Below the pieces are notes generated by a model, which saw only the letters and a program-made list of their open reading frames with translations, did not search any database and was not told where the DNA came from. Shown piece by piece: positions 12,671 to 24,375 of a DNA stretch of 64,000 bases; positions within the stretch are counted from its first letter, which is position 1; every line of letters begins with the position of its first letter. The stretch lies in contig NC_079504.1 of assembly GCF_030052815.1 (NCBI RefSeq), positions 90,060,533-90,124,532 on the forward strand, given 5' to 3'. The translations under genes were made by a program, and so were the position numbers. This DNA comes from Hevea brasiliensis (Eukaryota > Streptophyta > Magnoliopsida > Malpighiales > Euphorbiaceae).

Positions 12671-14434
12671 ATGGCTAGTTCATCTAGAAACTTAGCTGCT
12701 ATACCTGCCCCCTTAGCTGAAGGTTATTCCATCACTAGACCACCACTTTTTAATGGCACAAATTACTCCTTTTGGAAAACTAGAATGAGAAACTTTATAC
12801 AATCTGTTGACATTGATGCTTGGAGAATAATTAAAGATGGTCCTTATATTCCTTATAAAACCAGTGAAGGAACTGTACAAATTCCTAAAGCTGAAGTTGA
12901 ATTTGATGATAATGATTGGAAGAAAATTTCTACAAATGCCAAGGCTATTAACATTCTTCATTGTGCTCTTAATATTAATGAGTATAATAGTATTTCAGGA
13001 TGCCAAACTGCAAAAGAAATATGGGACAAACTAGAAGTCACATATGAAGGAACTGATGTGGTGAAAGAGTCAAAGGCAAACCTCCTCATCCGTGATTATG
13101 AGTTTTTTGAGATGAAACCTGGTGAAACTATAGCTGAGATGAGTACCAGATTTACTGATCTTGTCAATCTACTTAAAGCTTTTGGAAAGAGATTTGAAGA
13201 ACAAGAGCTTGTAAAGAAAATTCTAAGGTCTCTTCCAAAGACGTGGGAAGCAAAGACTACTGTTATTCAAGACACCAAGGATTTCAGAAAATACACCTAT
13301 GATGAGCTAATTGGTTCTCTCATTGCACATGAGATGATCTATAAGAAAGATGAGAAAGAAGGTGATTAAAAGAAAAAGAAAGGTATAGCCTTCATATCCG
13401 AAAAGGTAGATGAGAAAAAGAAAAGTGTTGCTTTTAAAGTTAGTTCAAGTGATGATTCAAGTGCTTCAAGTGATGATGATGAAGATATGGCTATGATAGT
13501 CAAAAGATTCAAAAGAGCATTTAGAAAAGGTGGAAGCAAATACAAGAAGTTCACAAAGAAATATGCTCCAAAGACTCCAAATCATCCAAGTGAAATAGTT
13601 TGTTATGAGTGTAACAAACCAGGCCACATTAAGCCAAAGTGTCCTACATTGAAGAAGAAAAACAAGTTTAGAAAGGATAAAAGTAAAAAGGCAATGGCGG
13701 CAACATGGAGTGATAGTGACTCTTCATCAAATGATGAAACAAGTGACAAAAAAGCTGCAAACACTTGTATGATGGCAATTGAAGAAAAAGGTGAAAGCTC
13801 ACACATTGAAGATAGTGAAAATGAGGTAAATCTTGAACTTTCTAATGTTGATGAATTAGAACTTGCATTTGTGAAGACATATGATAAATATAGAACTTTT
13901 AAAAAGAAATGCAAAATTTTGGTTCATGAAAATAGTGTCTTAAAATCAGAAAATATTTCCTTGAGTATGGCTTCAAAGGAAAATGAATTTTACAAATCAC
14001 AAATGAAATTATTTAAGGAAGTTAATGATGAGCTACAAAGATCAAAAGAAGTCTGTGAACAACTTCTTGAGAAAAACAGAATTCTTGAAGCAAAAGTTGA
14101 GTCTTTGACAAGAGATTTAACTAAATTTACAAAAGGAAAAGAAACACTTGATATACTTCTTGGGAATCAAAGATCCACAAATGAAAAATCTGGAATTGGT
14201 TATGATGGATTTATGAAGTATGGAAAATACAAACAATTTTTTGTTAAAGCTACATCCTTTTCTCAACCAAGTATTACATGCTTTTATTGTAATCATAATG
14301 GTCATATGATCAATGCTTATCCTATTAGGAAAGGAACCTTTAAGGCAAAGAAAGTATGGGTGCCTAAAGGAACCCTACCTAATGTTACTAACACTCAAGG
14401 ACCCGAAGTTGCTTGGGTACCTAAGAACAGTTAA
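12671..14434 (+). pseudogene. gag: gag of the Sirevirus, one in-frame stop
   Basis: Structural polyprotein that would assemble virus-like particles and bind genomic RNA. The ATG at 12671 is 47 bases after the primer site. The capsid region (residues about 1-230) contains the copia-gag features YSFWKTRM, AKEIWDKLE and LLKAFGKRFEEQELVKKIL. A TAA at 13367-13369 interrupts the frame, which then continues unshifted. A first zinc knuckle CYECNKPGHIKPKC (about 13600-13645) is followed by a Ser/Asp/Glu-rich stretch and a coiled-coil-like region (about 13850-14130). A second knuckle near 14278 (CFYCNHNGHMINAY) has lost its last cysteine. Stop at 14432-14434. pol follows in another frame with no overlap. 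The premature stop should truncate Gag before the knuckles. Confidence 0.88.
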
Positions 14435-14459
14435 CTGATTTCAGGTCTGCCTAAGGAGT

Positions 14460-17400
14460 ATGCTAGAAACAGAACATTGGTACATTGATAGTGGCTGCTC
14501 TAGGCACATGACAGGAAATAAAGGCAAGTTTTCCTCTCTTACTTTAAAAGAAGAAGGTTATGTCAAATTTGGTGATAAAAGTAAAGCTAAAATTATTGGA
14601 TGTGGAACTATTGGTAAAAATCCTTGCATTGAGAATGTTGCATTAGTCCAAGGATTAAAGTATAATCTTTTAAGTGTTAGTCAACTTTGTGATAATGATT
14701 TTAAAGTCATTTTTACTTCTACACATTGTGAGATTCATGGAAATAATGTTATGTTTGCTGGTGCTAGAATAGACAATATTTACCTACTTGATTTAACAAG
14801 TCTTGAAGAAAATTGTGAAACATGCTTTATGACTTCAGATGATAGTGCATGGTTATGGCATAGAAAATTAGGACATGCTAGCATGAGTACACTTGCTAAA
14901 CTCTCTAGAAGGAACCTTGTTAGAGGACTTCCAAAGCTAAGATTTGAAAAAGAATTTCAATGCAAAGCTTGTGCACTTGGTAAGCATACAAAATCATCTT
15001 TTAAATCCAAAAATGTTGTAACTACGTCTAGACCATTGGAATTATTACATCTTGATCTTTTTGGTCCAATCACACCTAGAAGTCTAGGAGGCAAGGCATA
15101 TACATTTGTAATTGTTGATGATTTTTCAAGATTCACATGGACTTTCTTTCTTGCTCATAAAGATGAAACCTTTGATATATTTGAAGCTTTTTGCAAAAGA
15201 ACTCAAAATGAAAAAGGATATTGTATTACATCTTTGAGGAGTGATCATGGAAAAGAATTTGAAAATAATTTGTTTGAAAATTTCTGCTCTCAAAATGGTA
15301 TTTATCATACATTTTCAGCTCCTAGAACTCCACAACAAAATGGAGTTGTTGAAAGGAAAAATAGATCCTTGCAAGAAATGGCAAGAACAATGCTGAATGA
15401 AAACAATTTACCAAAACATTTAAAAATGTAAAATACAAAGATGCTACATTTTGAACAGAGTTTCCATTAGAGCTATTATAAAGAAAACTCCTTATGAACT
15501 ATGGAAAGGAAGAAAACCCAATATTGCATATTTTCATGTCTTTGGTTGCAAATATTACATTTTGAATAACAAAGACAGCAATCTCAAGAAATTTGATGCT
15601 AAATCTTGTGAAGGAATATTTCTAGGCTATTCAACAAATAGCAAAGCATATAGGATTTTCAATAGAAAAACATTGACCATGGAAGAATCAGTGCATATAC
15701 TTTTTGATGATGCTAACACTTCCTTGCAAAGGAAAGATTCTTGTGATGATGAAATTGAACAGATTCTAAATTCAAAGAATTCAAATAATGATGAGCTTGA
15801 ATCAAAAGAACCAGTGGAGGATGATCAAAATGACAAAGAAGAAGAACTCCCTTGCTCCATAAATATTGAAATTCAAGAAGACTCCCAACCAAATGTGGAA
15901 GAACTACAAATTGAGGAACCTCAACATCAAGATATTCCACAAGAATGGAGGTACCATAGAAATCATTCCAAAGATGACATTCTTGATAGTCCATCACAAA
16001 GAATGATGACAAGAGCTCAACTTAGAAGATATTTTGGTAATGTTGCTTTTGTTTCTCAATTTGAACCCAAAACATATAATGATGCTCAAAATGATGAAAA
16101 TTGGCTTTTTGCTATGCAAGAGGAATTAAATCAATTTGAAAGAAATAAAGTGTGGACACTTGTTCCTAAACCTAAAAAGCATTCTGTTATTGGAACTAAA
16201 TGGGTATTTAGGAATAAGATGGATGAAAAAGGGCATGTAGTTAGAAATAAAGCTAGACTAGTAGCTCAAGGATACAACCAAGAGGAAGGTATTGATTTTG
16301 ATGAAACTTTTGCTCCGGTTGCTAGAATTGAAGCTATTAGAATGTTGTGTGCATTTGCATGTTTTAAGAATTTCATGCTTTATCAAATGGATGTTAAAAG
16401 TGCATTCTTAAATGGATATATTGATGAAGAAGTTTATGTAGCTCAACCTTCTGGTTTTGAAGGCCCTCACTTTCCAAATCATGTTTACAAGCTTACTAAA
16501 GCTCTCTATGGTTTAAAGCAAGCTCCTAGAGCATGGTATGAGAGACTTAGTAAATTTTTGCTTCAAAATGATTTTAAAAGAGGAAAAGTGGATACTACTC
16601 TTTTCATTCAGAAACTAGGAAAAGACATGCTTATTGTGCAAATCTATGTAGACGATATTATTTTTGGTGCTTCTAACCATTCTCTTTGTAGAAAATTTTC
16701 AAATATGATGAAAAGTGAATTTGAAATGAGTATGATGCGTGAACTGACTTTCTTCCTTGGATTGCAAATTAAACAAATGAGAGATGGAATTTTTATAAAT
16801 CAGTCCAAGTACATAAAGGATATGCTAAAGAAGTTCAAAATGGAAGATATGAAAAGTATTGGAACTCCTATGAGCTCAACAATTAAATTGGAGAAAGACG
16901 AAAAAGGTAAAGAGGTAGATAAAAAACTTTATAGAGGTATGATTGGTTCTTTATTCTACTTGACAACATCTAGACCAGATATTCATTTTAGTGTATGTTT
17001 ATGTGCAAGATTTCAATCATGTCCAAAAGAATCTCATCTTGTAGCTGTTAAAAGAATTTTTAAGTACCTCATTGGCACTCACAACATTGGCTTATGGTAT
17101 CCAAAATGTGAATCATTTGATCTTATTGGTTATAGTGATTCAGATTTTGCTGGTAGTAGACTGGACAGAAAAAGCACTTCTGGAACTTGTCAATTTCTAG
17201 GTCATGCATTAGTTTCATGGCACAGTAAAAAGCAAACTTCTGTTGCACTTTCTACTGCAGAAGCTGAATATATTGCAGCTAGAAGTTGTGTTGCACAGAT
17301 TTTGTGGATGAAACAACAGCTTGAAGATTTTGAAATTAAATTTGATCACATTCCCATAAGATGTGACAATACTAGTGCTATAAACCTATCAAAAAATCCT

Positions 17401-17592
17401 GTTCAACACTCTAGAAGCAAGCATATTGAAATTAGACATCATTTTATTAGGGATCATGTTCAAAATGGTGATATTCAAATTGAAATTGTCCCTTCAGAAA
17501 AACAGCTTGCTGATATTTTTACAAAGCCACTTAATGAGGAAATTTTCTGCAAAATAAGAAGAGAACTTGGTATGATTGATGCTCTTGATTAA
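14460..17592 (+). pseudogene. pol: pol of the Sirevirus (PR-INT-RT-RNaseH), one frameshift
   Basis: The open frame starts at about 14439. The protease carries DSGCSRHMTG (about 14487). GAG-pre-integrase has a WHRKLGHAS...CKACALGKH zinc-binding region. Integrase core shows LDLFGPI, RSDHGKEF and VVERKNRSLQEMARTM, the D,D,E set. A small indel near 15425-15450 causes a stop at 15429-15431, and the frame resumes shifted at 15451. Reverse transcriptase follows with [10 protein letters not shown], the copia [11 protein letters not shown] block and catalytic YVDDIIFG (about 16650). RNase H has [17 protein letters not shown] and [12 protein letters not shown], ending at 17592. All catalytic residues I could check are present. 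The frameshift separates INT from RT. Confidence 0.92.
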
Positions 17593-18754
17593 GTTTTGAT
17601 GCATGCTCATGTTTCTATATAAAAATGAAGTGATATATGTTGGTTTGTACTGTTAAAAATGCATTCTGATATTTTTGGTACAAGTTGAAAAATTCTGGGT
17701 TTTATCAGATATGAACAGTATTCTGCAGAATTTTATCACAGTGGCATACTGATCTGTTTGATAATTTTCTTGTTTGCTAAATGCTTTACCACTGCTCATA
17801 TTTTTTCGTTGGCAAACTAGAAGTCAGGTCTGATTGCACTAAAACTCCAAAAATATTTTTTTCCGAGCGCCTATTCTGCATGTTTAAAGCCTATATTACT
17901 TAAATACCCCTCTATTTAGAGCATTGCATCTTTATGTGATTTAAGGGAAAAATGGACTTTTGATACATTAATTAGCGCGGGACTCAAATTTTTTTTGGAA
18001 CTATAAATTTTTTTCTGCAACTCCACTGCTACACGCTACCCATTCTCTGCAAATGTCTACAGTTGTGTCTTTTCAGTTTTAAATTTCAAAACTCCTTCTC
18101 TTTCCGTCGCTTCGTCTCCCAAAACCCGAACGAACGCGTCTTCGCTCCATCTGCAAACCCATTCCATTCGCAACCTTCCAAAACCATCGTCTCCCTTCAT
18201 TGCTCTTAAATGTTTTCGAAACCCATTGGCTGTGAATCGATTAAATCGATTGTTTCAAGTTAGAAAATCCCCACATTCTTCATTTCTGTTATTTCTCTAA
18301 ATCTGTCGAAAGAAACCATTTGCTGTTGAACTTTTTTTTTTTTGCGCTTGATATCGATTCGCACTCTCGGTCTCTGCAAATCTCAGGTACAAAATCTAAA
18401 AATTTTATGGAATCTTGTTTTACATTGTGTTTGAGCTTGTCCTGTTTGCCTTGATTTCGCAGTGTGCTGTTGGATTTTTTTTTTTTGGGAACTGTTCTGT
18501 TTGTTCTGCTTTCATTTGTTTGTTCTATTTATTTTTATATATTAGCATTTCGTAAAAAATGTGGTATATAATCATAAATCGATTGCCATGGATTCTCAAA
18601 AACCCGAGTACCTGCTACTATTTTTTTTTTTTTTGACATTGTGCTAAGTTGTGCTAGAAATATGTTGATGTGCTTCGAATGATTATATTGGCTGCTCACA
18701 TCGTTGAATTTGTGAACTTAGTCATTACGGCCTAATTTTCTTCTGGGATTGGTT
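17593..18754 (+). promoter_or_regulatory. Pol-to-ORF3 spacer with promoter-like and intron-like structure
   Basis: This 1.16-kb spacer differs in style from the rest of the element. A TATA-like CTATAAATTT is at 18001-18010. A CT-rich, GC-richer stretch (about 18060-18240) resembles a plant 5' UTR. A GT at 18387 and an AG at 18461-18462 bound a 76-bp T-rich segment with an excellent plant-like acceptor (TTGATTTCGCAG). T-homopolymers follow near 18340, 18475 and 18620. I infer a possible separate promoter and spliced leader for the downstream ORF. This is a reading of motifs only. Confidence 0.45.
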
Positions 18755-20527
18755 ATGGCGCGGGAAAAAGGAAAAGGGAAAGCAAAAATCCCCACATATT
18801 CATCATCCTCGGACTCCACTGACGCAAGTGTTCCTACGTCTCCTGCTCCATAAAAAGATGCTCTTCTGGTAATTGGAAAACCAAAAGAAACACCCAAGAA
18901 AAGAACCAGTGAGCCTATACAAGAAAAAGGAACCAAAAAGAAAAAGACTTCAAAAGCTCCAGTTGTGCATATGGAGAGGGCCATTCATGAGCCAAGGTAT
19001 ATCCACTGGCCTGCTTTTATTGAAGTTTCTGTTCCTTTACAATCCTTATTTGAATATCAAAAATGGGATAAATTGTGCTCTGACACTGAAGGAGTATATG
19101 TGGACTTAGTTCAAGAATTTTATAAGAATTTAAGGGTTGATGATTCTGACAAAGATGAGTCTTTTAAGGTGAAAATGAAAGGGAAAGTATATGAAGTGAC
19201 TGTTGCTAGATTAGCCAAAGCCCTAGGAATCCCAAACAGTGGGAATAAAATTTGTTCTCACAAAGATGTTTTTGCTGTTGGTGGATTTAACAAAAGAGAT
19301 TTTGAGGCTGAAGTGTTTAAAGGGGAAGTAAAGGATAAGACTAGCATTACCCATGCTCATCAACACATCAAAATTCTTCATAGTTTTATCATCTATGTGT
19401 TGAATCCTAGAACTGGCAGTCCAAACTATTTGAGTACCCTTGATCTCTGCATAATTTGGCATATTGTGAACCAAATTGAATTTAATCTTGCCTATTTTAT
19501 GCTGAAGCAAATCATGAAATGGAAACCACCTTACAAGCTACCCTATGCCCATCTTCTTAATGGTCTATTTAGAGACTTTGGGATACCTTTGGAAACCGAG
19601 AAACTTAGGACAAATATGATCCCAATTACAAGTTTGCAAAAGGATGATGATGGCAGAAAACTTAGATTTGAACAAGGTGCTACTTCCAAAGATAGTGCAA
19701 GCGGTTCTTTTAATGTTGAGGAAATTCTGGAGGAAGTGAACAACTTGAGGGAATTTGTTGAAATGGAACTTGGAGAGCTACAAAAATTTAGAGGTTTTCA
19801 AACCGTTCTTATGAATGCTCTTGATTCTAAAGTTGATGGCACTTTGATGTTGATGTACAAAATTGTGGAAGAATTGTTTAAGATCAAAGTTCATTTGGGT
19901 ATTTCAACCACTGAGGCTGGAGAAACCAGTAAAGCTGCTACTGGTTCGGTTCCTCAAACTGAAAAAGAAAAAGAGGAAGAGAAAGGAGAAGAGGAAGAAC
20001 AAGAAGAGGAAGAAGAAGAATCAGAAGAGGAAGAAGAAGAGGAAACAGAAGAGGAAGAAGAAGAAATAGAAGAAGAAGAAGAAGAGAAAAAGGAAGAAAA
20101 GGAAGAAGAGGAAGAAGATGAAACTGAAAAAGATGATTCTGATGATGGAAGTGGTAATGGAGGCAGCAAAGAAGGAAGTGGGAAGGAAATGAGTGACTCA
20201 GAATCTGAGGCAGAACCTCAGACTCCTGCTCCTGCTGCTCCTGGAAAAGGAAAGGGAAAAACAGCTCCAAAGGAACAAAGCAGTAAGCAGAAAGAGCAAA
20301 CTGGTAAACCATCTGGCAAAAAGGCTAAAACTGGCAAAAAGTTGACAGCAGAATCTGGTACTACTGCTGCAACTGAGTTAGCAGCTGGCCCTATTATTCC
20401 CTTGACACCAGGAACTGAAATGGCTGCTGCAATTCTTCAAACCTTAAGTGATAAACCTGTCAAGCCAAAAAAGTTGAAGATGGCTGCTCCAAAACCAATC
20501 AGAAGAAGCACTAGGCTGAAAGGATAA
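18755..20527 (+). pseudogene. Post-pol ORF3 of the Sirevirus (env-position, plant transposon protein-like)
   Basis: The ATG at 18755 (MAREKGKGKAKIPTYSSSS) is followed in frame by TAA at 18851-18853. The frame then stays open to 20527, from an inner ATG at 18965 (520 codons). The first 70 codons are Lys/Ser-rich. A folded N-terminal region (about 18985-19600; YIHWPAF, YKNLRV, YEVTVARLAKALGIP, YLSTLDLCIIWHI) resembles the 'putative plant transposon protein' domain found in retroelement accessory ORFs. A coiled-coil-like segment (19710-19890) precedes a 60-residue Glu-rich tract (about 19960-20135), then Ser/Lys-rich low complexity and a basic C-terminus ending IRRSTRLKG. I see no signal peptide or clear transmembrane helix, so envelope function is unsupported. 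A chromatin or nuclear role is only a guess. Confidence 0.72.
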
Positions 20528-21122
20528 ACTGGCTTTTAATTGTATTTTGTCTAACTGTCTGTCTCTTGATTTACTACTCAGTTTGCTACTTTTAGTTTTT
20601 CTGAACTTTAAATTAGTTTGCTATATCAGTTACTATTTTGACTGTTTATTCACTGCACTTAAACTGAATTTTGAATTATACACATGTGCATGATTTCTCC
20701 CATTATTTTTTTTGATGCTGACAAAAAGGGGGAGAAAATGAATGAGTAATCTTGATGATATAACTTGTGGTTGATATAGCTTGTGATTACTTGTGGTTGA
20801 TATAGTTTGTGAATAGTATATTGTTGATATAACTTTATAGTGTGCATATTGTTGATATAACTTGTGAATGATATACAATTTGTGATTAGTGTGCATATTG
20901 TGCATATTTAGTTAGTATCTTTAGTCACACTTGACTCCTTAAGAAAATGCTTATGAATATTTCATTGAAATTATTAAGGGGGAGTTATTTGTGATTAATT
21001 GATGATATAAGCGCATACATAGGGGGAGTTATTTTCACATATACATTCATACACATACTCACACTTATTAATATTTACATGGTGATTCAATTGAGTTTTG
21101 TCATCATCAAAAAGGGGGAGAT
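20528..21122 (+). other. 3' non-coding region with four polypurine-tract motifs
   Basis: GGGGGAG motifs occur at 20723-20734, 20976-20984, 21021-21028 and 21109-21120. Only the last abuts the 3' LTR. Repeated polypurine tracts are a known Sirevirus trait. Between them, about 20757-20910 is a loose array of a GTTGATATAACTTGTGA-like unit (six to seven degenerate copies). Confidence 0.8.
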
Positions 21123-22632
21123 TGTTGACCCCACAAGCTCAAAGGAGCATAGATTTTGATGATACCAAAACTCAACTAGAATCAAACTAACATTGTCTTA
21201 AGTGTTGTGTATCTCAAAGAAAAAGACACAAGGATTTCATGATGGATTCGTGCTTCTGAAGAAAGGATGACATTCTAAGGATAACACAGGACGAATCAAA
21301 GGAGATAAAAGAAGAAAATGTTACCTTCCAAGGCTGCATTGAAAATCAGAATTGAAGGTACATATAGCATAGAAGTTAAGTTTTATTTTTAGGATTACTT
21401 GTGAAAAGAATTGAGGAGTAAAAGTCAATGATGCTTATTTTCAATTCCTCAAAAGATTTTTCTTTTAAATATCATTATTGGCCTAAAAAGTATTTCACTA
21501 TGATTTGGTGTAAAGTTTTATAGTTTTGAAAGTTATGCAGAAAAGTTTTCTTGGTATGCTAACTGGTTTGCTACTTATTTTAGTATGCTAACTAGTTTGC
21601 TATTTTGTCTAGTATGCTAACTGTCTCAACTCTGCACAACATCGCAAAAAACGATAAAATAATGGCTATTTTCTTGAAATTCGTATCTGTAACGTTCAAA
21701 TGAGTTCTCCAATGGTAAAAAACATTCCAAAGCTATAAATACACCTACCTTTGGCCATTTTGCACTTAATGAAAGACTCTCCACTGTTCAAAATCATAAA
21801 AGCTTTCATTCAAAGTGCTCAAAGTGTTTTATTGCTCTTCATTGGCTTATTTACTCAACTCTTCTTTATAGATTCTGTTGTATTGAGTGAGAGTGAGTTT
21901 TAAACACCTTATTATCATTTATGAGAGGTCATTCAAGCACCTATTGAAGCTTGGTTGTGAAAAGTGTTTGGGATAACACTTGGTAGAAGTGTGAAGCTAC
22001 TTGTAAAAGCATTGGTGAGAAGATTTGTAAAGGGCTTTTGTCTCTTGCCTTTAAAAGAGAAGAATAGTGAAGTGAAGACTCAAAGTGGGATCTTTGAGAG
22101 AGTGGATGTAGACTAGTTGAAACCGAACCACTATAAAAATTTCAGTGTTCATCTTCTCAACCCTTGCTCTTTACATTTATGCATTTTAACTTTATGATTG
22201 ATATGCTTTTACTGATATGAAAGTTGATATCATTTGCTGGTAATATTGCTGCAATCTGAGAAAATCAGTTTACTGTTAAATCTGCTTTTACTGCTAAATC
22301 TGCTTTTACTGCTAAATCTGCTGATATCTGATTTAATCTGCTTGTTGTTTAATCTGCATCGGTTAGTATATCCGTATCTTTGCTCTGTTGTGTTAAAAAA
22401 TTATCCAGATTACTAATATCTCTGCTGAATGTTGATATAATTTGTTAGATTAGTATACTGATTGCATATAGCCTAACTTTGAATCAACTTGTCAATAGAG
22501 CTATATTGTTCATATTTCACATTAGTTAATTGAGTTGAACCTAGCTGCAATTTTCAAAGGTTTTGAGCAAGAACCGAAAATTGTTTTTAAAATCCAATTC
22601 ACCCCCCCTCTTGTATATATTTTGGGACATCA
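21123..22632 (+). repeat. 3' LTR of the Sirevirus
   Basis: Begins TGTTGACC after the polypurine tract and ends ACATCA, followed by TSD AAACT. TATA copy at 21733-21742. Carries one extra 17-18-bp TGCTAAATC-type repeat compared with the 5' LTR. Confidence 0.92.
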
Positions 22633-23171
22633 AAACTCATCAAAATCAAACCCTAACCATGGCTACCGAAAATAAGGGATGGCATACAAGTGGTATTTAA
22701 CAAATTTCCTTTGTAATTTACACTCATTCAAGTCCTTAAACATGTATTCAAAGTAAAAATTAAGGTTAGGTCACTAACCTTTTGGGAGTGAAGTTTCTCC
22801 ACTTGCTAGATTTCTTTCTTTCCTTTTCTTTTTCCTCCCAAAAGAATCTCCAAGGTGTAAGAACACTTTTTTGTGTTGCTAACCTCAATGAACCTTCTCT
22901 GGAGTCCCAAAAATTATTTCCCCCTGGTCTAGGGCTCCTAGTTGCGAGAACCGCAACTTCTCACTAGGTTACCCATCGCTAGGGCACCGGCTCATTTAAC
23001 TTGGTTGTATTTTATTTCTAAAATTTTTCCTAAATTTTTCTTATTAATATTTGAGTTAATTATGGTTCTTCACTTTAGTTTAAATATTTTTTCGGACGTT
23101 CTAGCTATTAGGACTGACATTGCTCACTGGAGTAGTAGATTGCACGGACTAGCTAAAGTGAGGATGTTACA
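22633..23171 (-). repeat. Solo Tekay-type LTR, right part
   Basis: Continuation of the LTR begun at 8982 after the Sirevirus, starting with the duplicated AAACT. It includes a minus-strand donor-like GTTAGT at 22773-22778 and the conserved LTR-start region near 22940-23171. That region matches 27590-27814 and the reverse complement of 33602-33830. Ends GTTACA. Confidence 0.82.
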
Positions 23172-23176
23172 GGTGC

Positions 23177-23395
23177 GGTCACCCATCGTTATGGTTTCTG
23201 GCTCGTTTAACCTAATTACACTTCATCTCTTTTATTTTCTCTTAATTTTTCCTGTATTTTCTTACCTTATATTTCATAATTTTATGCCTTCTCACTATCA
23301 CTGAAGTGTAGTCCTAGACATCCTGACTTGTCCGAACAGACATTAGGTCATCGGAGCAGCAGAATGTACGGACTACGTAAAGTGAGGGTGTTAGA
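23177..23395 (-). repeat. 5' LTR of element A, distal remainder
   Basis: Matches 2446-2665. The expected terminal CA reads GA here (23394-23395), a point change. It closes element A. Confidence 0.8.
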
Positions 23396-24375
23396 AAATA
23401 TGTGCATGTTTGGGCCTCTACAAATTTCTATAGCTTTATGGGGGGAAGTAGTTCTGATTATTTGATGGATTAAAGTGGATTAGAGGCGGTGTTTGAAGTG
23501 TATATGTAGAGTGATAATGAATTAGCATGTTTAATTGACGTATGTGCATGAATTGAAATTTGAGAATTAGGGTTCTTGAGCTAAATTGGGGGATTTGTGC
23601 TTTGATGGTGAATTAGTGTTTTAATGGTCAATTAGTGACCATTTATGGTGATTTGAGCTTAAATTGGAGTGAGTTGTGTCATTAAGAAGCGAATTGGTAT
23701 GCTGCCTCTCAAGGTGCCAGAATACTAAACTTGAGTCCAGTGTGTTCCTAGGGTTATAACTTGAGCTATGTTACTCCAATTGGTGCAAGGATAATTGGAA
23801 ATGACACAAAATGGCACAACTTTGATGAAGAAGCCTAGCCCAGAAAACCAACTTAAGTTGCCCTAAAAATTGACCTAATCCGGGTGACCAATATGCTGTC
23901 CCTAGAAATTGACCAAATGAACAGTGTTTGTTCATTTGCTCATAACTCACTGTAGAAATGTCCAATTGACCTGAAATTTATATCACTAGAAAGCTTAGAC
24001 AATTTAGGACAACTTTTATGAAGAACACAACTTCAAATTCTGACCATAACCTAACGAAATTGCCCACCAAAAATCAGGACACCAAGTTGGCAGAATGGAA
24101 TTCTGCCCAGAAATTCTGGGTAGATACCAATCTGGCCAATCTTGTTAAAATTAGCATATCTTGAGCTAAAAAACTCCAAATGGAGTGATTCAAAAAGTGA
24201 ATTAAAGAAGACACATAAAGGAACAACTTTCATGAAGATAATTTTGTCAAATTCTTACTGTACAAATAACTAATGAAACAGTAACCTTAGTGCTTAAAAT
24301 CTAAAAATTGTAAATAACCAACACCAAGCTTTGAATGGTATTGGCAACCAATGCCAACAATTTTAGAATGCAAAG
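23396..24375 (+). repeat. Old diverged Tekay LTR fragment, left part
   Basis: Sequence runs parallel to the middle of the Tekay LTR at about 34770-35530, including the GGTCAATTAGTGACCATTTA block, the ACTCCAAATGGAGTGATTC block (about 24170) and the TTTTAGAATGCAAA end. It is clearly more diverged than the LTR pair at 33602/51543. It continues after the inserted solo LTR at 27815. No genes. Confidence 0.65.

Larger units (their letters stand above)
11114..22632 (+). mobile_element. Sirevirus-type Ty1/copia element, nearly complete
   Basis: LTRs of 1495 bp (11114-12608) and 1510 bp (21123-22632) begin TGTTGACC and end ACATCA. The 5-bp TSD AAACT is perfect (11109-11113 and 22633-22637). The internal part has a primer site, gag, pol (PR-INT-RT-RNaseH order, the copia arrangement), a third ORF after pol and four purine tracts of the GGGGGAG type. 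The extra post-pol ORF, the repeated polypurine tracts and the two-knuckle gag are hallmarks of the Sirevirus genus. Only about one lesion per reading frame is visible, so it looks like the youngest intact insertion here. Confidence 0.92.
1..23395 (-). mobile_element. Element A: Tekay-like Ty3/gypsy element with short internal region, nested insertions
   Basis: Two copies of one LTR bracket a short internal region: 1-2665 matches 6537-8981 followed by 23177-23395. The LTR end at 2665 (GTTACA) is followed by a purine tract read on the minus strand, and the LTR starting at 4752 is preceded by a minus-strand primer site, so the element runs right to left. The internal region is only about 2.1 kb and has gag scraps but no recognisable reverse transcriptase or integrase, which makes it a deletion derivative or a non-autonomous (LARD-like or TR-GAG-like) element. 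In the first 60 bases the LTR copies differ at 4 positions, so it is not recent. The left end lies outside the window. The right flank starts AAATA (23396-23400), which should recur as the other TSD half. Confidence 0.8.

Noticed and set aside
19938..20312. Long Leu/Phe- and Ser-rich minus-strand frames opposite ORF3
   Set aside because: They are the complement of the Glu/Lys codon tract in ORF3.
18965..20527. Interpreting Sirevirus ORF3 as an envelope gene
   Set aside because: No signal peptide or membrane helix is visible; the composition is soluble and highly charged.
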